NCBI GenBank assembly: GCA_964412375.1
Contig: CAYPOD010000016.1
Coordinates: forward strand, 6,813 to 70,812
From: CADEDV01 sp964412375
GTDB taxonomy: Bacteria; Bacteroidota; Bacteroidia; Chitinophagales; Chitinophagaceae
DNA: 64,000 nucleotides
Reading direction: 5' to 3'
Below are positions 41,464 through 50,948 of the stretch, piece by piece. Each line of letters begins with the position of its first letter. The stretch's first letter is position 1. The notes below the pieces were generated by a model. The model saw nothing but the letters and a program-made list of their open reading frames with translations. It ran no database searches and was not told the DNA's origin. A program made the position numbers and the translations under genes.

Positions 41464-44025
41464 CTATTCCTCGCTCCTGGCACTGGCCGCATCAATGATC
41501 CTTCCAAAAAAGATGGCATTCATAAACAGCTTGCTCCCCCCCAGCCAAAAAGCCCGGAAGTTAGGATTGTCCGCAATATTAATGACACGACCACCCCCCA
41601 CTGTATTCACCACAACAGCAGCCGATTTACTGATAGCGTCTTTATTTTCCTTGCTTATCCAGCCGCTTTGCAAAGGGTTGACTCCATAATAAAATGGTGT
41701 GGCATAGGGATTTTTGCTTTTCTCCATAAACACCTTGTTCGCTTTGAAAAGACTAACTGTTTTTTGATTATATCCATAAGCCAGCGGATGTGTCAGATCC
41801 ACTTCTGCACCTAAGATAGCTCCGTTCATCTGCTGGGCACCTTCAACCTGCTGCCTGTCCACATAAGACAGTTTTTGCGTACTGTCAACCGGTGATTTGG
41901 CCCTTTTGAATTTCACATCACTGATGCCGGCTTGTACAGACCAATTCACCGCTTCTTCTGTCAGGATCAATGTGCCCCCTGCCTGCACCCATGCTTTCAG
42001 CTTTTCCTTATTGATGTCGGGATAGCTGCCACCCACCATAATCAATGTGTTGTATTTATTGATGTCCGTCCTGTTGAACACAGCAGGTTCGAGGTGCGAA
42101 GCCGTGATATTCATCCGCTGATCGAGCAGGTGCCATATTTCACCTGCATCGGTGGCGTTTACGCCGGGACCTGTAATCATCGCAACCTTTGGCTGCTGCA
42201 CCACAGCAAACCGGCTGCTGCCGAGATCGCTTCCGTCATTCACCTGGCCTGAAGAAACAGCATAGGCTTTCAACCTGTATTTTTCTGTAATAGCATTCAC
42301 CATCACTGCAACTGTTTCACTGGTTTCCTTTTGCAGTTTTACCGGTATCATCAATGTGCCATAATCAAATTTTTTATTGGCACCTGCAATATTTGTTTCA
42401 AATTTATTGGTGGCCACTTTTACAATCAGCCCGGCTTTTAATAATTCATTCAGTGCCGCAGGAGCATAGAGTTCATTCCATTCAACGAGATAGGCATAAT
42501 CACTTTTACCGCCTTCCACTTTTCTTTTGGGCATGGGTAGTTCATTCACTTTTTCTCCCATTGTGAAAGAAGCAGTCAACTCACGGTAAGGAAGTCCAAA
42601 TGCCAATGGAAAAGTCCATGCAGTGATATCATAAAACAAACTGTCTTTATAATCAGATGTTTTCTCAAAAATGGCCCGGATCAAACTATGTTGGGGCTGG
42701 TTGAGAGAAACCATATAAGCATTACCTTTTTCGAATTCAGCATCTTTCCAGCTATCCGGCAACTGGTGAATTTCGATCTGCTGCCGCTTCAGCATTTCTG
42801 CAAAATGAAAGGTTTTGGCAAGGTCATTTCTATCGCCAAACACATATCCTTTTACTGGGTAGGCAGCAGCCCGGTTGGCTGCTTGTTTATAAAAATCTCT
42901 TTGAAACTCTAAAAATTCTTTCCGCAATGCTTTGGCTCCTTCCAATGTGGAAAGTGTTGTGACAAACTGGTTTTTAATAGTAGCGGGAAAACTAAGCAGG
43001 CCATTATTGGTTTCCTGCAAATGCCCTCTTGAAGAGGCCTGTTCAAACAAAATACCGATGCAGCCCTGCACATCGGGAAAGGTGGAACCTTTACCATAAT
43101 AAAAATCATCATAATTTTCTTTGGTAAAGTAAAGTGAACCAATACGATCTAAGAATGCAGCATGAAACTTTCCGAGCTTAGCAGTCAGCTCCTGGTTTTT
43201 TTCTGGCGTTAACGGATTCACTCTTGAAGGAACTCCCGGCTGAAAAAAGAAAGTAGCATTGCTGCCTTGCTCATGATGATCCGTAAGAATATTAGGTTTC
43301 CATGCATGAAACCATTTCAGCCGGTTCTGACTTTCGACATGCACGGCCGGCAACCAGTCGCGGTTCAGATCAAACCAATAATGATTGAAGCGGCCACCCG
43401 GCCACACTTCATTGAATTCTCTTGAGCTGGGATCACTCACCAGGTTTTTACTCTTGTGCTGGTTGGCCCATGTGGAAAAACGCTGCAATCCATCCGGGTT
43501 AAAAGACGGATCGAATAAGATTACCACATTATCAAGCAATTCATCAATCTGCCTGCCTTGCGCCGCTGCGAGATAATAAGCACTCAATAAAGAGGCGTTG
43601 GCACCGCTGGGTTCATTGCCATGAATGGAATGGCCTACATATACCACGATCGGCATATTCTCTATGTTCAGCGAAACAGACTTTGCCGGATCAGTCAGTT
43701 GCACATGCTGCTGACGTATCTGCTCCAGGTTTGCATGATTCTTTTTAGAAGTAATGATGAGCAGCACCTGTGGCCGGCTCTCATAGCTCAATCCCATGGT
43801 TACCAGTTTCACCCTGTCCGGCGCTGCGGCTGCAACTGCCTTCATATAGTTCACCAGGCGGTCGTGGGTGATATGCCACTCTCCCACTTCGTGGTATATT
43901 ACCTCCTTTGGCTTGGGAATGGCGGGGTTGTAGCTGACAGAATCGGGCAGGTAGTCGTTCAGGTCCTGGCTTTGCATTTTTCCGAAAACAAAGAGCAGGC
44001 AAAAAGCAGCAATGATCTTTTTCAT
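41464..44025 (-). CDS. Secreted M14-family zinc carboxypeptidase-like protein
   Basis: The 853-residue exported peptidase has a signal peptide (IIAAFCLLFVFGKMQSQ). The M14 domain at about 50-370 carries the HxxE zinc ligands in GHSIHGNEPSGAN, the DPSFNPDGLQRF and NHYWFDLNRDW segments, and DHHEQGSNATFF with the third ligand. The following ~480 residues include a class I amidotransferase-like region (VAMITGPGVNATDAGEIW, LIMVGGSYPDI, VQAGGTLILTEEA). This architecture is common in Bacteroidota and acts on peptides in the envelope. It diverges from the lipoprotein gene at 44141. Confidence 0.88.
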   Translation of the reverse strand: MKKIIAAFCLLFVFGKMQSQDLNDYLPDSVSYNPAIPKPKEVIYHEVGEWHITHDRLVNYMKAVAAAAPDRVKLVTMGLSYESRPQVLLIITSKKNHANLEQIRQQHVQLTDPAKSVSLNIENMPIVVYVGHSIHGNEPSGANASLLSAYYLAAAQGRQIDELLDNVVILFDPSFNPDGLQRFSTWANQHKSKNLVSDPSSREFNEVWPGGRFNHYWFDLNRDWLPAVHVESQNRLKWFHAWKPNILTDHHEQGSNATFFFQPGVPSRVNPLTPEKNQELTAKLGKFHAAFLDRIGSLYFTKENYDDFYYGKGSTFPDVQGCIGILFEQASSRGHLQETNNGLLSFPATIKNQFVTTLSTLEGAKALRKEFLEFQRDFYKQAANRAAAYPVKGYVFGDRNDLAKTFHFAEMLKRQQIEIHQLPDSWKDAEFEKGNAYMVSLNQPQHSLIRAIFEKTSDYKDSLFYDITAWTFPLAFGLPYRELTASFTMGEKVNELPMPKRKVEGGKSDYAYLVEWNELYAPAALNELLKAGLIVKVATNKFETNIAGANKKFDYGTLMIPVKLQKETSETVAVMVNAITEKYRLKAYAVSSGQVNDGSDLGSSRFAVVQQPKVAMITGPGVNATDAGEIWHLLDQRMNITASHLEPAVFNRTDINKYNTLIMVGGSYPDINKEKLKAWVQAGGTLILTEEAVNWSVQAGISDVKFKRAKSPVDSTQKLSYVDRQQVEGAQQMNGAILGAEVDLTHPLAYGYNQKTVSLFKANKVFMEKSKNPYATPFYYGVNPLQSGWISKENKDAISKSAAVVVNTVGGGRVINIADNPNFRAFWLGGSKLFMNAIFFGRIIDAASARSEE

Positions 44026-44140
44026 GAGTATATAGTTAATAAACAGGTGTGGAAATTACAGAATCAGGCTGAAACGAAAGGCTGATAAAAAAACTTTATT
44101 TTGTGTGGCGTTCCTCATTAACCAAATCAAAATCTTTATC

Positions 44141-44623
44141 ATGTTTAAGAAATTATTTTTTGCAGCGACGGTTGTGCTTTTTCTTGTTGCCTGCAAATCA
44201 AACGAAGCGTTTGAGATCAACCAGGAAATTGCAAAAAAAGAAAAAGCACTGGAAGCAGACATTAAAAGAACAGAAGATGCTGTTGGTCGTTTTATCCTGG
44301 CCGGCGAATATGATAGCATGGCTGCTGTCAGTACTCAAATGGTAAAAATCATTGATAATACCCTCGAAGAAATAAAAGAAATGAAATGGTCCGGTGTAAA
44401 AGAAGGTGATAGTTTTAAAAGTGAAACGCTCCGTTATTTTGGCTTTATGAAAAGCCTTTATGCCGGGTATGTAGAATATGGCAATGCCGGCACTGATGAA
44501 GCCCGTGATGAAAAGATGGATGAAATCAAAAAAATTGTTGAACAGCGAATGGAAGTGGCAGGTGACATGCAGCGGGCACAGAGAAGTTTTGCTGAAGCCA
44601 ATGGCTTTAAATTGAAACAATAA
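44141..44623 (+). CDS. Small helical lipoprotein of unknown function
   Basis: A 160-residue lipoprotein with lipobox cysteine C18 (TVVLFLVAC), then an almost wholly helical, charged domain (NQEIAKKEKALEADIKRTED; EEIKEMKWSGVKEGDSFKSE; DEIKKIVEQRMEVAGDMQRA). The N-terminal helix may form a coiled coil. I chose ATG 44141, which gives a clean signal peptide, over an upstream in-frame start. Homologues of this type are widespread in Bacteroidota without known function. Confidence 0.78.
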   Translation: MFKKLFFAATVVLFLVACKSNEAFEINQEIAKKEKALEADIKRTEDAVGRFILAGEYDSMAAVSTQMVKIIDNTLEEIKEMKWSGVKEGDSFKSETLRYFGFMKSLYAGYVEYGNAGTDEARDEKMDEIKKIVEQRMEVAGDMQRAQRSFAEANGFKLKQ

Positions 44624-44647
44624 AGCAGTCCTTGTGGTTTTTGAACG

Positions 44648-44687
44648 GGCGGGTTTCACTGAACGTGGCAATTCAGTGAAACCCGCC
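44648..44687. terminator. Strong 16-bp hairpin between lipoprotein gene and mnmA
   Basis: GGCGGGTTTCACTGAA (44648-44663) pairs perfectly with TTCAGTGAAACCCGCC (44672-44687) around an 8-nt loop. No T-tract follows, so termination efficiency is uncertain. It also insulates the mnmA promoter that begins 10 nt later. Confidence 0.6.
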
Positions 44688-44696
44688 TATTCGTCG

Positions 44697-44704
44697 TATA
44701 TTTG
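44697..44704 (+). promoter_or_regulatory. -7 element for mnmA
   Basis: TATATTTG followed by C matches TAnnTTTG exactly. It predicts a leader of about 15 nt before ATG 44726 and rules out the upstream in-frame start at 44702, which overlaps this box. Confidence 0.55.
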
Positions 44705-44725
44705 CGGCTTGCAATTTTTACAACT

Positions 44726-45835
44726 ATGAGCCGGAAAGGAAAAGTGCTGGTGGCGATGAGCGGCGGTATTGACAGTACCGTCACCGCCCTGATGCTCAAT
44801 GACCAGGGATATGAAGTGGTGGGTATCACCATGAAAACATGGGACTATGCCCACAGCGGCGGCAGCAAGAAAGAAACCGGTTGCTGCAATGTGGATTCTT
44901 TCAACGATGCACGGCAGGCAGCCGTGGAGCACGGCTTTGCCCACTATATCCTCGATATCAGGGAAGAATTCGGCGATTTTGTGATCGAGAATTTTGTAGA
45001 TGAATACATCGCAGGAAGAACCCCCAACCCTTGTGTGCTTTGCAATACACATATTAAATGGAGAGCATTGTTGAAAAGAGCCGATGCACTGGGCTGTGAC
45101 TATATTGCCACCGGCCATTATGCAAAGATCCGTCAGCATGACAACGGACGATTTGTAGTCAGCAAAGCCATTGATGATACCAAGGACCAGAGTTATGTGT
45201 TGTGGGGCCTGCAGCAGGACCTGCTCAGCAGAACCTTGCTGCCTTTAGGTCCTTATCGCAAAACGGAAATAAGACAAATGGCTTTAGACTACGGTTATCC
45301 TGAGCTGGCCAAAAAGAGTGAGAGCTATGAGATATGTTTTGTTCCCGACAATGATTACCGTGGTTTTCTGAAACGCCGGGTAGAAGGATTGGAAGAAAAA
45401 GTGAATGGCGGAAATTTCATCGACAAGCATGGCAATATATTGGGAAAGCACAAAGGATATCCATTTTACACCATTGGTCAACGCAAGGGATTGGATATTG
45501 CATTGGGCAAGCCGGTCTTTGTTACGAAAATTGATCCTGAACATAACACCGTCATGCTGGGTGATGAAGAAGACCTGGAGCAAAATGAAATTAGAGTGGG
45601 GAAATTGAATTTGATCAAATACGACCAAATCACTTCGGGCATGGAATCCACCACCAAGATCCGGTACAAGGATAAAGGTGCTTTATCTAACCTTTACCCG
45701 GAGAATGGCTATATAAACGTTCGCTTTTATGAAAATGTCAAAGGCATTGCACCCGGGCAAAGCGCTGTGTTTTATGAAGGTGATGATGTGATTGGCGGGG
45801 GAATCATTCAGTCAGGTAAGCTAATACATCCATAA
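44726..45835 (+). CDS. mnmA: tRNA-specific 2-thiouridylase
   Basis: Thiolates the wobble uridine of Lys, Glu and Gln tRNAs. The 369-residue protein has the PP-loop AMSGGIDSTVTALML near the N-terminus, the first catalytic cysteine in TPNPCVLCNTHIKW and the second in YEICFVPDNDYRGFL. The central GQRKGLDIALGKPVFV and the C-terminal beta-barrel (APGQSAVFYEGDDVIGGGII) are complete. The start is set by the promoter at 44697, which the longer frame would overlap. Confidence 0.95.
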   Translation: MSRKGKVLVAMSGGIDSTVTALMLNDQGYEVVGITMKTWDYAHSGGSKKETGCCNVDSFNDARQAAVEHGFAHYILDIREEFGDFVIENFVDEYIAGRTPNPCVLCNTHIKWRALLKRADALGCDYIATGHYAKIRQHDNGRFVVSKAIDDTKDQSYVLWGLQQDLLSRTLLPLGPYRKTEIRQMALDYGYPELAKKSESYEICFVPDNDYRGFLKRRVEGLEEKVNGGNFIDKHGNILGKHKGYPFYTIGQRKGLDIALGKPVFVTKIDPEHNTVMLGDEEDLEQNEIRVGKLNLIKYDQITSGMESTTKIRYKDKGALSNLYPENGYINVRFYENVKGIAPGQSAVFYEGDDVIGGGIIQSGKLIHP

Positions 45836-45980
45836 GAATTGGATTGACCGGGGTCTTCACCTTTAAAATACAATTGCAGTTTATTAATACCCGCATCATG
45901 CTTCATTATTTTGAGGTTATGATAAGATATAATATATAAATTAACTGACTCCCTTACATTTCTTTCTCACATCATGTTTT

Positions 45981-46000
45981 ATTCACTGTTGTGAATAATT
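45981..46000. repeat. 20-bp palindrome upstream of LamG protein gene
   Basis: TTATTCAC (45981-45988) and GTGAATAA (45993-46000) are perfect arms around TGTT, 58 nt before the ATG. A TAATTTTC sequence overlaps its right edge and could be a poor -7 box, so this might be an operator. The 222-nt gap is otherwise AT-rich and without a gene. Confidence 0.35.
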
Positions 46001-46057
46001 TTCAATGCACTTCTTCATATTCCATGGCGAACTTAGAAACCAATCAAACTAATATTC

Positions 46058-47929
46058 ATGAAATACATTTTACTTCTGCTGTTTTTCACTTTCACCATTT
46101 TCGGCTACTCACAACCAAACTATGCCATACCGCTCAATGGCAGCAATCAGTATGTAAATATCGGGGCACCTATTCCCAACAACAGTTCATATACCAAGGA
46201 AGCCTGGGTGAATGTTGGCGCTATTGGTGGAGCCCAAAACATCATTTCGTCTACAAATACGCCTCTATGGCTCAATAACGGTAATCTATCCGCCGGGCAT
46301 GGAGGGAATTATTCACAGGTCACAGGCGGATCTTTTCCTGCAGGGCAGTGGGTGCATGCAGCAGTAACGTATGATGCGGCCACTACCACCATGCGTCTTT
46401 ACCGGAACGGTGTCCAGGTTGGCATCAATACCAGTGTTAGTAGTAATTATGCCAACGAAACTACTTTTATCGGCTCTCACTTTGGTGGCAACAGTCTGAT
46501 CAACGGGATGATTGATGAGGTCCGAATCTGGGATTATGCACTGACAGCAGCACAGCTCAAACATAACATGTTCAGGGGACCATCGCTTTCAGAACCGGGG
46601 TTGCTGGCCTATTATAAATGTGATGACGGAAGCGGATCTGTAGTTACCGATGCAACCGGCAACATCAACGGAAATTATATAAATGCTTCACCGGGCTGGT
46701 CGGCTTCGCCGGTTACCTATAACATGAATGCCCTCCATTTTGATGGCGCCAACGATCATGTTGTAGTGCCGCATTCTGTCAGCAGTGACTTTACCCTTGA
46801 ATACTGGATGAGAACTACGTCAACAGGTCCAGGTGGTTCACAATGGTTTAATGGAAATGGTATTGTAGATGCAGAAGTGGGTGGCGGAACCAATGACTGG
46901 GGCACATCGCTGGTGGGCAGCAAACTGGCCTTTGGTATTGGCAATCCCGACCAAACAATCTTTTCAACAGCTGATGTTAACACAGGCAACTGGGTGCATG
47001 TGGCAGTTTCCTGGCAACAGTCTTCGGGAACGATGAAAATGTATATTAACGGTGCCGACCAGGGAACCTTTCCTGCCGGCAGCACCAACACCCGGAATGC
47101 ACCGCCACGTATCACTTTCGGGATGTTACAAACCAATAATAATATGTTTAATGGTTCTATTGATGAAGTGCGGATATGGAATGTGGTACGTACCCAACCG
47201 CAAATACAGGTGGCTATGAATTTTGAAATCAATCCTGCTGCCGAATCTTCGCTGGTGGCCTATTATTCTTTTAACCAGGGAATTCCTGACGGAACCAATA
47301 CCGGGCTTGTTACTGCCTACGACATGAAGGGTGACAATAACGGAACACTGAACAATTTTTCATTAAATAGTACTACTTCCAATTTTGTTACACAAAACAA
47401 TTCATTGTTTGTGCTGCCCTTGCAATGGCGGAGTTTCACTGCTGAAAAACAAGGTGAAAAATCACTACTGAGATGGATAACCGAACAGGAACAGCACACC
47501 AAAGATTTTGTGGTGCAACACAGCAAGGATGGCCGGGATTGGGTTGATATGGCTGTGATTCCTGCCACAGGCAATACCAACTCTCAGTCCACCTACCAGT
47601 TCAGACATGAAAACCCGGTTCAGGGAATAAATTATTACCGGATCAGGCAAAGAGACCTTGACGGACAAAGCAGCTATAGCAGCACCCGTACTTTGTTTTT
47701 TAACACTAAGGGATCAGTCATTACCCTTTTCCAGAACCCTGTTGTATCAGGAACTTTACAATTTAATTTGTCTGATTCCCGCTGGGTTTCTTTTTATAGC
47801 AGCGATGGCAAAATCATCTGGCGAAAATTTATGAATGCCGGCGTTCAGTCTGCTGATGTAAGCAGGCTCGCAAAAGGAATTTATATCCTGGTAACGGATG
47901 CCGGCTCTGAAAGAATATTGGTTCAATAG
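46058..47929 (+). CDS. Secreted protein with two LamG domains and T9SS sorting tail
   Basis: The 623-residue protein has a signal peptide (YILLLLFFTFTIFGYSQ) and two concanavalin A/LamG-like domains: about 25-185 (VNIGAPIPNNSSYTKEAWV, MIDEVRIWDYAL) and about 220-385 (DHVVVPHSVSSDFTLEYW, SIDEVRIWNVVRT). Next is a fibronectin-like strand region (WRSFTAEKQGEKSLLRWITE). The C-terminal ~80 residues form a type A T9SS sorting domain (GKIIWRKFMNAGVQ, DVSRLAKGIYILVT). It probably becomes surface-anchored or released and binds glycans. The ligand is unknown. Confidence 0.87.
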   Translation: MKYILLLLFFTFTIFGYSQPNYAIPLNGSNQYVNIGAPIPNNSSYTKEAWVNVGAIGGAQNIISSTNTPLWLNNGNLSAGHGGNYSQVTGGSFPAGQWVHAAVTYDAATTTMRLYRNGVQVGINTSVSSNYANETTFIGSHFGGNSLINGMIDEVRIWDYALTAAQLKHNMFRGPSLSEPGLLAYYKCDDGSGSVVTDATGNINGNYINASPGWSASPVTYNMNALHFDGANDHVVVPHSVSSDFTLEYWMRTTSTGPGGSQWFNGNGIVDAEVGGGTNDWGTSLVGSKLAFGIGNPDQTIFSTADVNTGNWVHVAVSWQQSSGTMKMYINGADQGTFPAGSTNTRNAPPRITFGMLQTNNNMFNGSIDEVRIWNVVRTQPQIQVAMNFEINPAAESSLVAYYSFNQGIPDGTNTGLVTAYDMKGDNNGTLNNFSLNSTTSNFVTQNNSLFVLPLQWRSFTAEKQGEKSLLRWITEQEQHTKDFVVQHSKDGRDWVDMAVIPATGNTNSQSTYQFRHENPVQGINYYRIRQRDLDGQSSYSSTRTLFFNTKGSVITLFQNPVVSGTLQFNLSDSRWVSFYSSDGKIIWRKFMNAGVQSADVSRLAKGIYILVTDAGSERILVQ

Positions 47930-48012
47930 CTTCCGGACCATGCGCCAGGCTATGGAAATGTGCTGGTTTATCGGCTGAGACTCAGGCAATAAAGTCATTG
48001 GAACCACGTTTT

Positions 48013-48049
48013 AAAGCGGGGATACTATGTTTCCCCGCTTTTTGTTTTT
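48013..48049 (+). terminator. Rho-independent terminator of LamG gene
   Basis: AAAGCGGGGA (48013-48022) and TCCCCGCTTT (48032-48041) form a perfect 10-bp stem followed by TTTGTTTTT. Confidence 0.85.
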
Positions 48050-48130
48050 AGTTTTGAGGCAGCTAAGTTCCTGTGAAAAAAGTCTTTATAACCGAACAAT
48101 GTTGTATCCGTGAACACAATCAAACCACTT

Positions 48131-48907
48131 ATGAGATTCGCTTTGGCCATTGTGGCTTTAGCTTCTCTCCTGCTGTTTTCCTGCACAGAAAAAAAAGAAC
48201 AGTTTGAAACTGAACTGATTGCTGAATACATCAGTCCTCAACCGGGCAAATACATCACCTACCGCACCGATTCGATGGTCTTCACCAATTTTGGCCGTAA
48301 CACAGAAATTCATAAATACCAGGAAAAACATGTTATTGATGCCCTGATCACCGACAACCTGGGGCGACCCGCTTTTAGGGTTTTTCGCTATTTCCGTGAT
48401 TCCACCGATGCTTTGTCCTGGACAGAGGCGCAACCCTGGGAACCCGGCGGTTCTTACATTATCACCATTTTACCTGACCAGGTGGAAGTGACGGAAGACA
48501 ACCTTCGTTTTATCAAAATGCATTTGCCGGTAAGGGAAGGGTTTAGCTGGAAAGGCAATAAATTTTTACCGGCTGATCCCTATAGCACACTATATGTTTT
48601 CAGCAATGATGATAATATGGCTGACTGGGATTATTATTTTGACAACTACACCAATTCTTTTAGTTACGGAGGCCAAAACTATACCGATGTATGGAGCATT
48701 GAAGCCGCCGATGAAGCTTATAATGTGCCGATCAATGATGTGAACGCTTATGCTGCCCGTTCAAGGGCTGTTGAAAAATATGCCAAAGGCATTGGCCTGG
48801 TTTACCGGGAGTTTGAATTGTGGGAATACCAACCGAATACAGGCGGCAGCGGAGGTCCCTACAAAACTGGTTTCGGGGTCACTATGTGGATGATCGACCA
48901 TAACTGA
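48131..48907 (+). CDS. Lipoprotein of unknown function
   Basis: A 258-residue lipoprotein with cysteine C18 in the lipobox (LASLLLFSC). The mature part is rich in Tyr, Trp and Asp and predicted beta (ISPQPGKYITYRTDSMVFTN, GSYIITILPDQVEVTEDNLR, NAYAARSRAVEKYAKGIGLV). I do not recognise a family. I chose ATG 48131 because the upstream GTG frame would add residues before a normal signal peptide. It precedes the subtilase gene by 49 nt but that gene has its own promoter. Confidence 0.72.
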   Translation: MRFALAIVALASLLLFSCTEKKEQFETELIAEYISPQPGKYITYRTDSMVFTNFGRNTEIHKYQEKHVIDALITDNLGRPAFRVFRYFRDSTDALSWTEAQPWEPGGSYIITILPDQVEVTEDNLRFIKMHLPVREGFSWKGNKFLPADPYSTLYVFSNDDNMADWDYYFDNYTNSFSYGGQNYTDVWSIEAADEAYNVPINDVNAYAARSRAVEKYAKGIGLVYREFELWEYQPNTGGSGGPYKTGFGVTMWMIDHN

Positions 48908-48924
48908 GTCCGGCCGCTATCACT

Positions 48925-48932
48925 TAATTTTG
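48925..48932 (+). promoter_or_regulatory. -7 element for S8 peptidase gene
   Basis: TAATTTTG is an exact TAnnTTTG match. A start near 48939 leaves an 18-nt leader before ATG 48957 and excludes the longer in-frame start at 48930. Confidence 0.5.
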
Positions 48933-48956
48933 ATGCCGGCAAAAGCAGCAAACCCC

Positions 48957-50948
48957 ATGAAGAAACTTTTACTTCTTCTAGTTTTATCATCAGTTACCCT
49001 TGCAGCAGATGCACAGTTTACCCGCTACCTTGTAAAGTTTAAAAACAAAGCGAACAACAATTTTACCCTGAGTAATCCTGGTCAGTTTCTTTCGCAAAGA
49101 GCTCTCGATCGTCGTCAGCGATATGGTATTGCCCTTGACAGTGCCGATCTGCCTGTTACACAGTCCTACCTCGATCAGCTTGCCGCAGTGCCAAATGTTA
49201 CTATATTGAATTCATCCAAATGGCTCAACCAGGTTTCCATACAGACCACTGATGCCAACGCTATCGTTTCAATAAATGCAATGCCATTTGTAGAGTCAGT
49301 GAGTGGTATTGCGGCCCGCCAGCAAAACAACCCACGTAATAAATATGAGGAGGAGTTTGTGCCTTTTCAGCCATCGGCAAGAACGGCACAGGTTGCCGAA
49401 AATTTTTTTGACTATGGCAGCACCTCGCTAAACGAGATCAGGCTGCATAACGGCGAGTTTTTGCATAATATCGGTTTGCGGGGTCAGGGTATGCATATCG
49501 CCATGCTGGATGCAGGATTTTTTAATTACACAGGCCTGCGTGCCTTCGACAGTGTAAATGCCAACGGCCAGGTATTAAGTACCTGGGATTTTGTAGCCCG
49601 TCATGCCAGCGTAACAGAAGATAATGCACATGGCATGCAATGTTTCTCCACTATCGCCGCTAATATTCCCGGTCAGTTCATCGGCAAAGCGCCGAAAGCC
49701 AGTTTTCATTTGTTCAGAACAGAAGAGGCAGCCACCGAATATCCGATTGAAGAACATAACTGGGTGTGTGGAGCCGAAAGAGCAGATAGTGCAGGCAGCG
49801 ATCTCATCTCTTCTTCAGTAGGCTATTATGATTTTGACAATGCTTCATTCAATTATACGTATAATGATATGAACGGGCGGACGACGATCATCAGCCGTGG
49901 CGCAGTGATTGCAGCCCGGAAAGGCCTGCTCGTTTTCAATGCCAATGGCAATGAAGGAAACAATAGCTGGAAATTTCTTATCGCTCCTGCTGATGTAGAT
50001 AGCATAGTGGCTGTCGGTGCCGTGAATTCATCCGGCAATGTCGGTAGTTTTTCCAGTTATGGACCATCTGCTGATGGCAGGATAAAACCCGATGTGGCTT
50101 CTGTTGGGGTTGCTGCATTGATACAGGGAAGCGGCAATACTTTATTCACTTCAAACGGAACATCCTTCGCTTGTCCGAATATGGCTGGTCTTGCTGCCTG
50201 CCTATGGCAGGGGTTCCAGGAGTTCAATAATATACGCATCATAACAGCGCTGCGCCAGGCCGGGCATATTTATGACAACCCAAATGACCGAACCGGTTAT
50301 GGCATCCCCGATATGAAAAAAGCATTCAGCAGCCTGCTGGCTGACTACGCAACAGCTTCTTCATCTGTCAATGCCTGCCAGGTAACGATAAACTGGAACA
50401 GCAAGGATGTGGATGCGATGAGATATGAAATTGAAAGAAAACTACCGGGAGAAACGAATTACAGTAAGGTCGGAGATGTGAATGCTGCTTCCGGGAAAAT
50501 ACTGGCCAATCGCAGCTACCAGTTCAATAATACATTGTCCAATGTCAGCGCCGGCATTGTATCATACCGCATCCGTCAGATTATTGATACAGCAACTACT
50601 AGCTTTACAGCTCTTTATATTGATAGCACAGAAGTGAACATTACGGGCTGTTTTCCCACCGGCACTAACGATCCAACAGCATCAACAGATAAATTTTATA
50701 TGCAGCCTAACCCGGCGCAGGGCAATATCACGGCTATCCTTGTTGTAGAAACCAATTATGCTATTCCGCAAATGCAGGTGATCGTTCACGATATGAAGGG
50801 AAGCCGGCTGTTGCAACTCAGTAGTTCCAAAACTACAGGCCGCAAAACAATTGATCTTCCTGTTGGCAAACTACCCGCTGGTCAATACCATATCAGTATT
50901 TACAATGGACTTCAATTAGCCGGCAGAACAACGCTGATACGATTATAA
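48957..50948 (+). CDS. Secreted S8 (subtilisin-like) serine peptidase with T9SS tail
   Basis: The 663-residue protein has a signal peptide (LLLLLVLSSVTLAADAQ), an inhibitor-like propeptide (about 18-120) and a subtilase domain. Triad residues are visible: Asp in HIAMLDAGFF, His in DNAHGMQCFSTIAAN, Ser in NGTSFACPNMAGLAA, with the oxyanion Asn in NANGNEGN. A beta-sandwich linker follows, then a C-terminal T9SS type A domain (MQPNPAQGNITAIL, VHDMKGSRLLQL, LPAGQYHISIYNG). It is exported by T9SS, likely as a surface or extracellular protease. The 3' end overlaps the convergent methyltransferase gene by 6 nt. Confidence 0.92.
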   Translation: MKKLLLLLVLSSVTLAADAQFTRYLVKFKNKANNNFTLSNPGQFLSQRALDRRQRYGIALDSADLPVTQSYLDQLAAVPNVTILNSSKWLNQVSIQTTDANAIVSINAMPFVESVSGIAARQQNNPRNKYEEEFVPFQPSARTAQVAENFFDYGSTSLNEIRLHNGEFLHNIGLRGQGMHIAMLDAGFFNYTGLRAFDSVNANGQVLSTWDFVARHASVTEDNAHGMQCFSTIAANIPGQFIGKAPKASFHLFRTEEAATEYPIEEHNWVCGAERADSAGSDLISSSVGYYDFDNASFNYTYNDMNGRTTIISRGAVIAARKGLLVFNANGNEGNNSWKFLIAPADVDSIVAVGAVNSSGNVGSFSSYGPSADGRIKPDVASVGVAALIQGSGNTLFTSNGTSFACPNMAGLAACLWQGFQEFNNIRIITALRQAGHIYDNPNDRTGYGIPDMKKAFSSLLADYATASSSVNACQVTINWNSKDVDAMRYEIERKLPGETNYSKVGDVNAASGKILANRSYQFNNTLSNVSAGIVSYRIRQIIDTATTSFTALYIDSTEVNITGCFPTGTNDPTASTDKFYMQPNPAQGNITAILVVETNYAIPQMQVIVHDMKGSRLLQLSSSKTTGRKTIDLPVGKLPAGQYHISIYNGLQLAGRTTLIRL

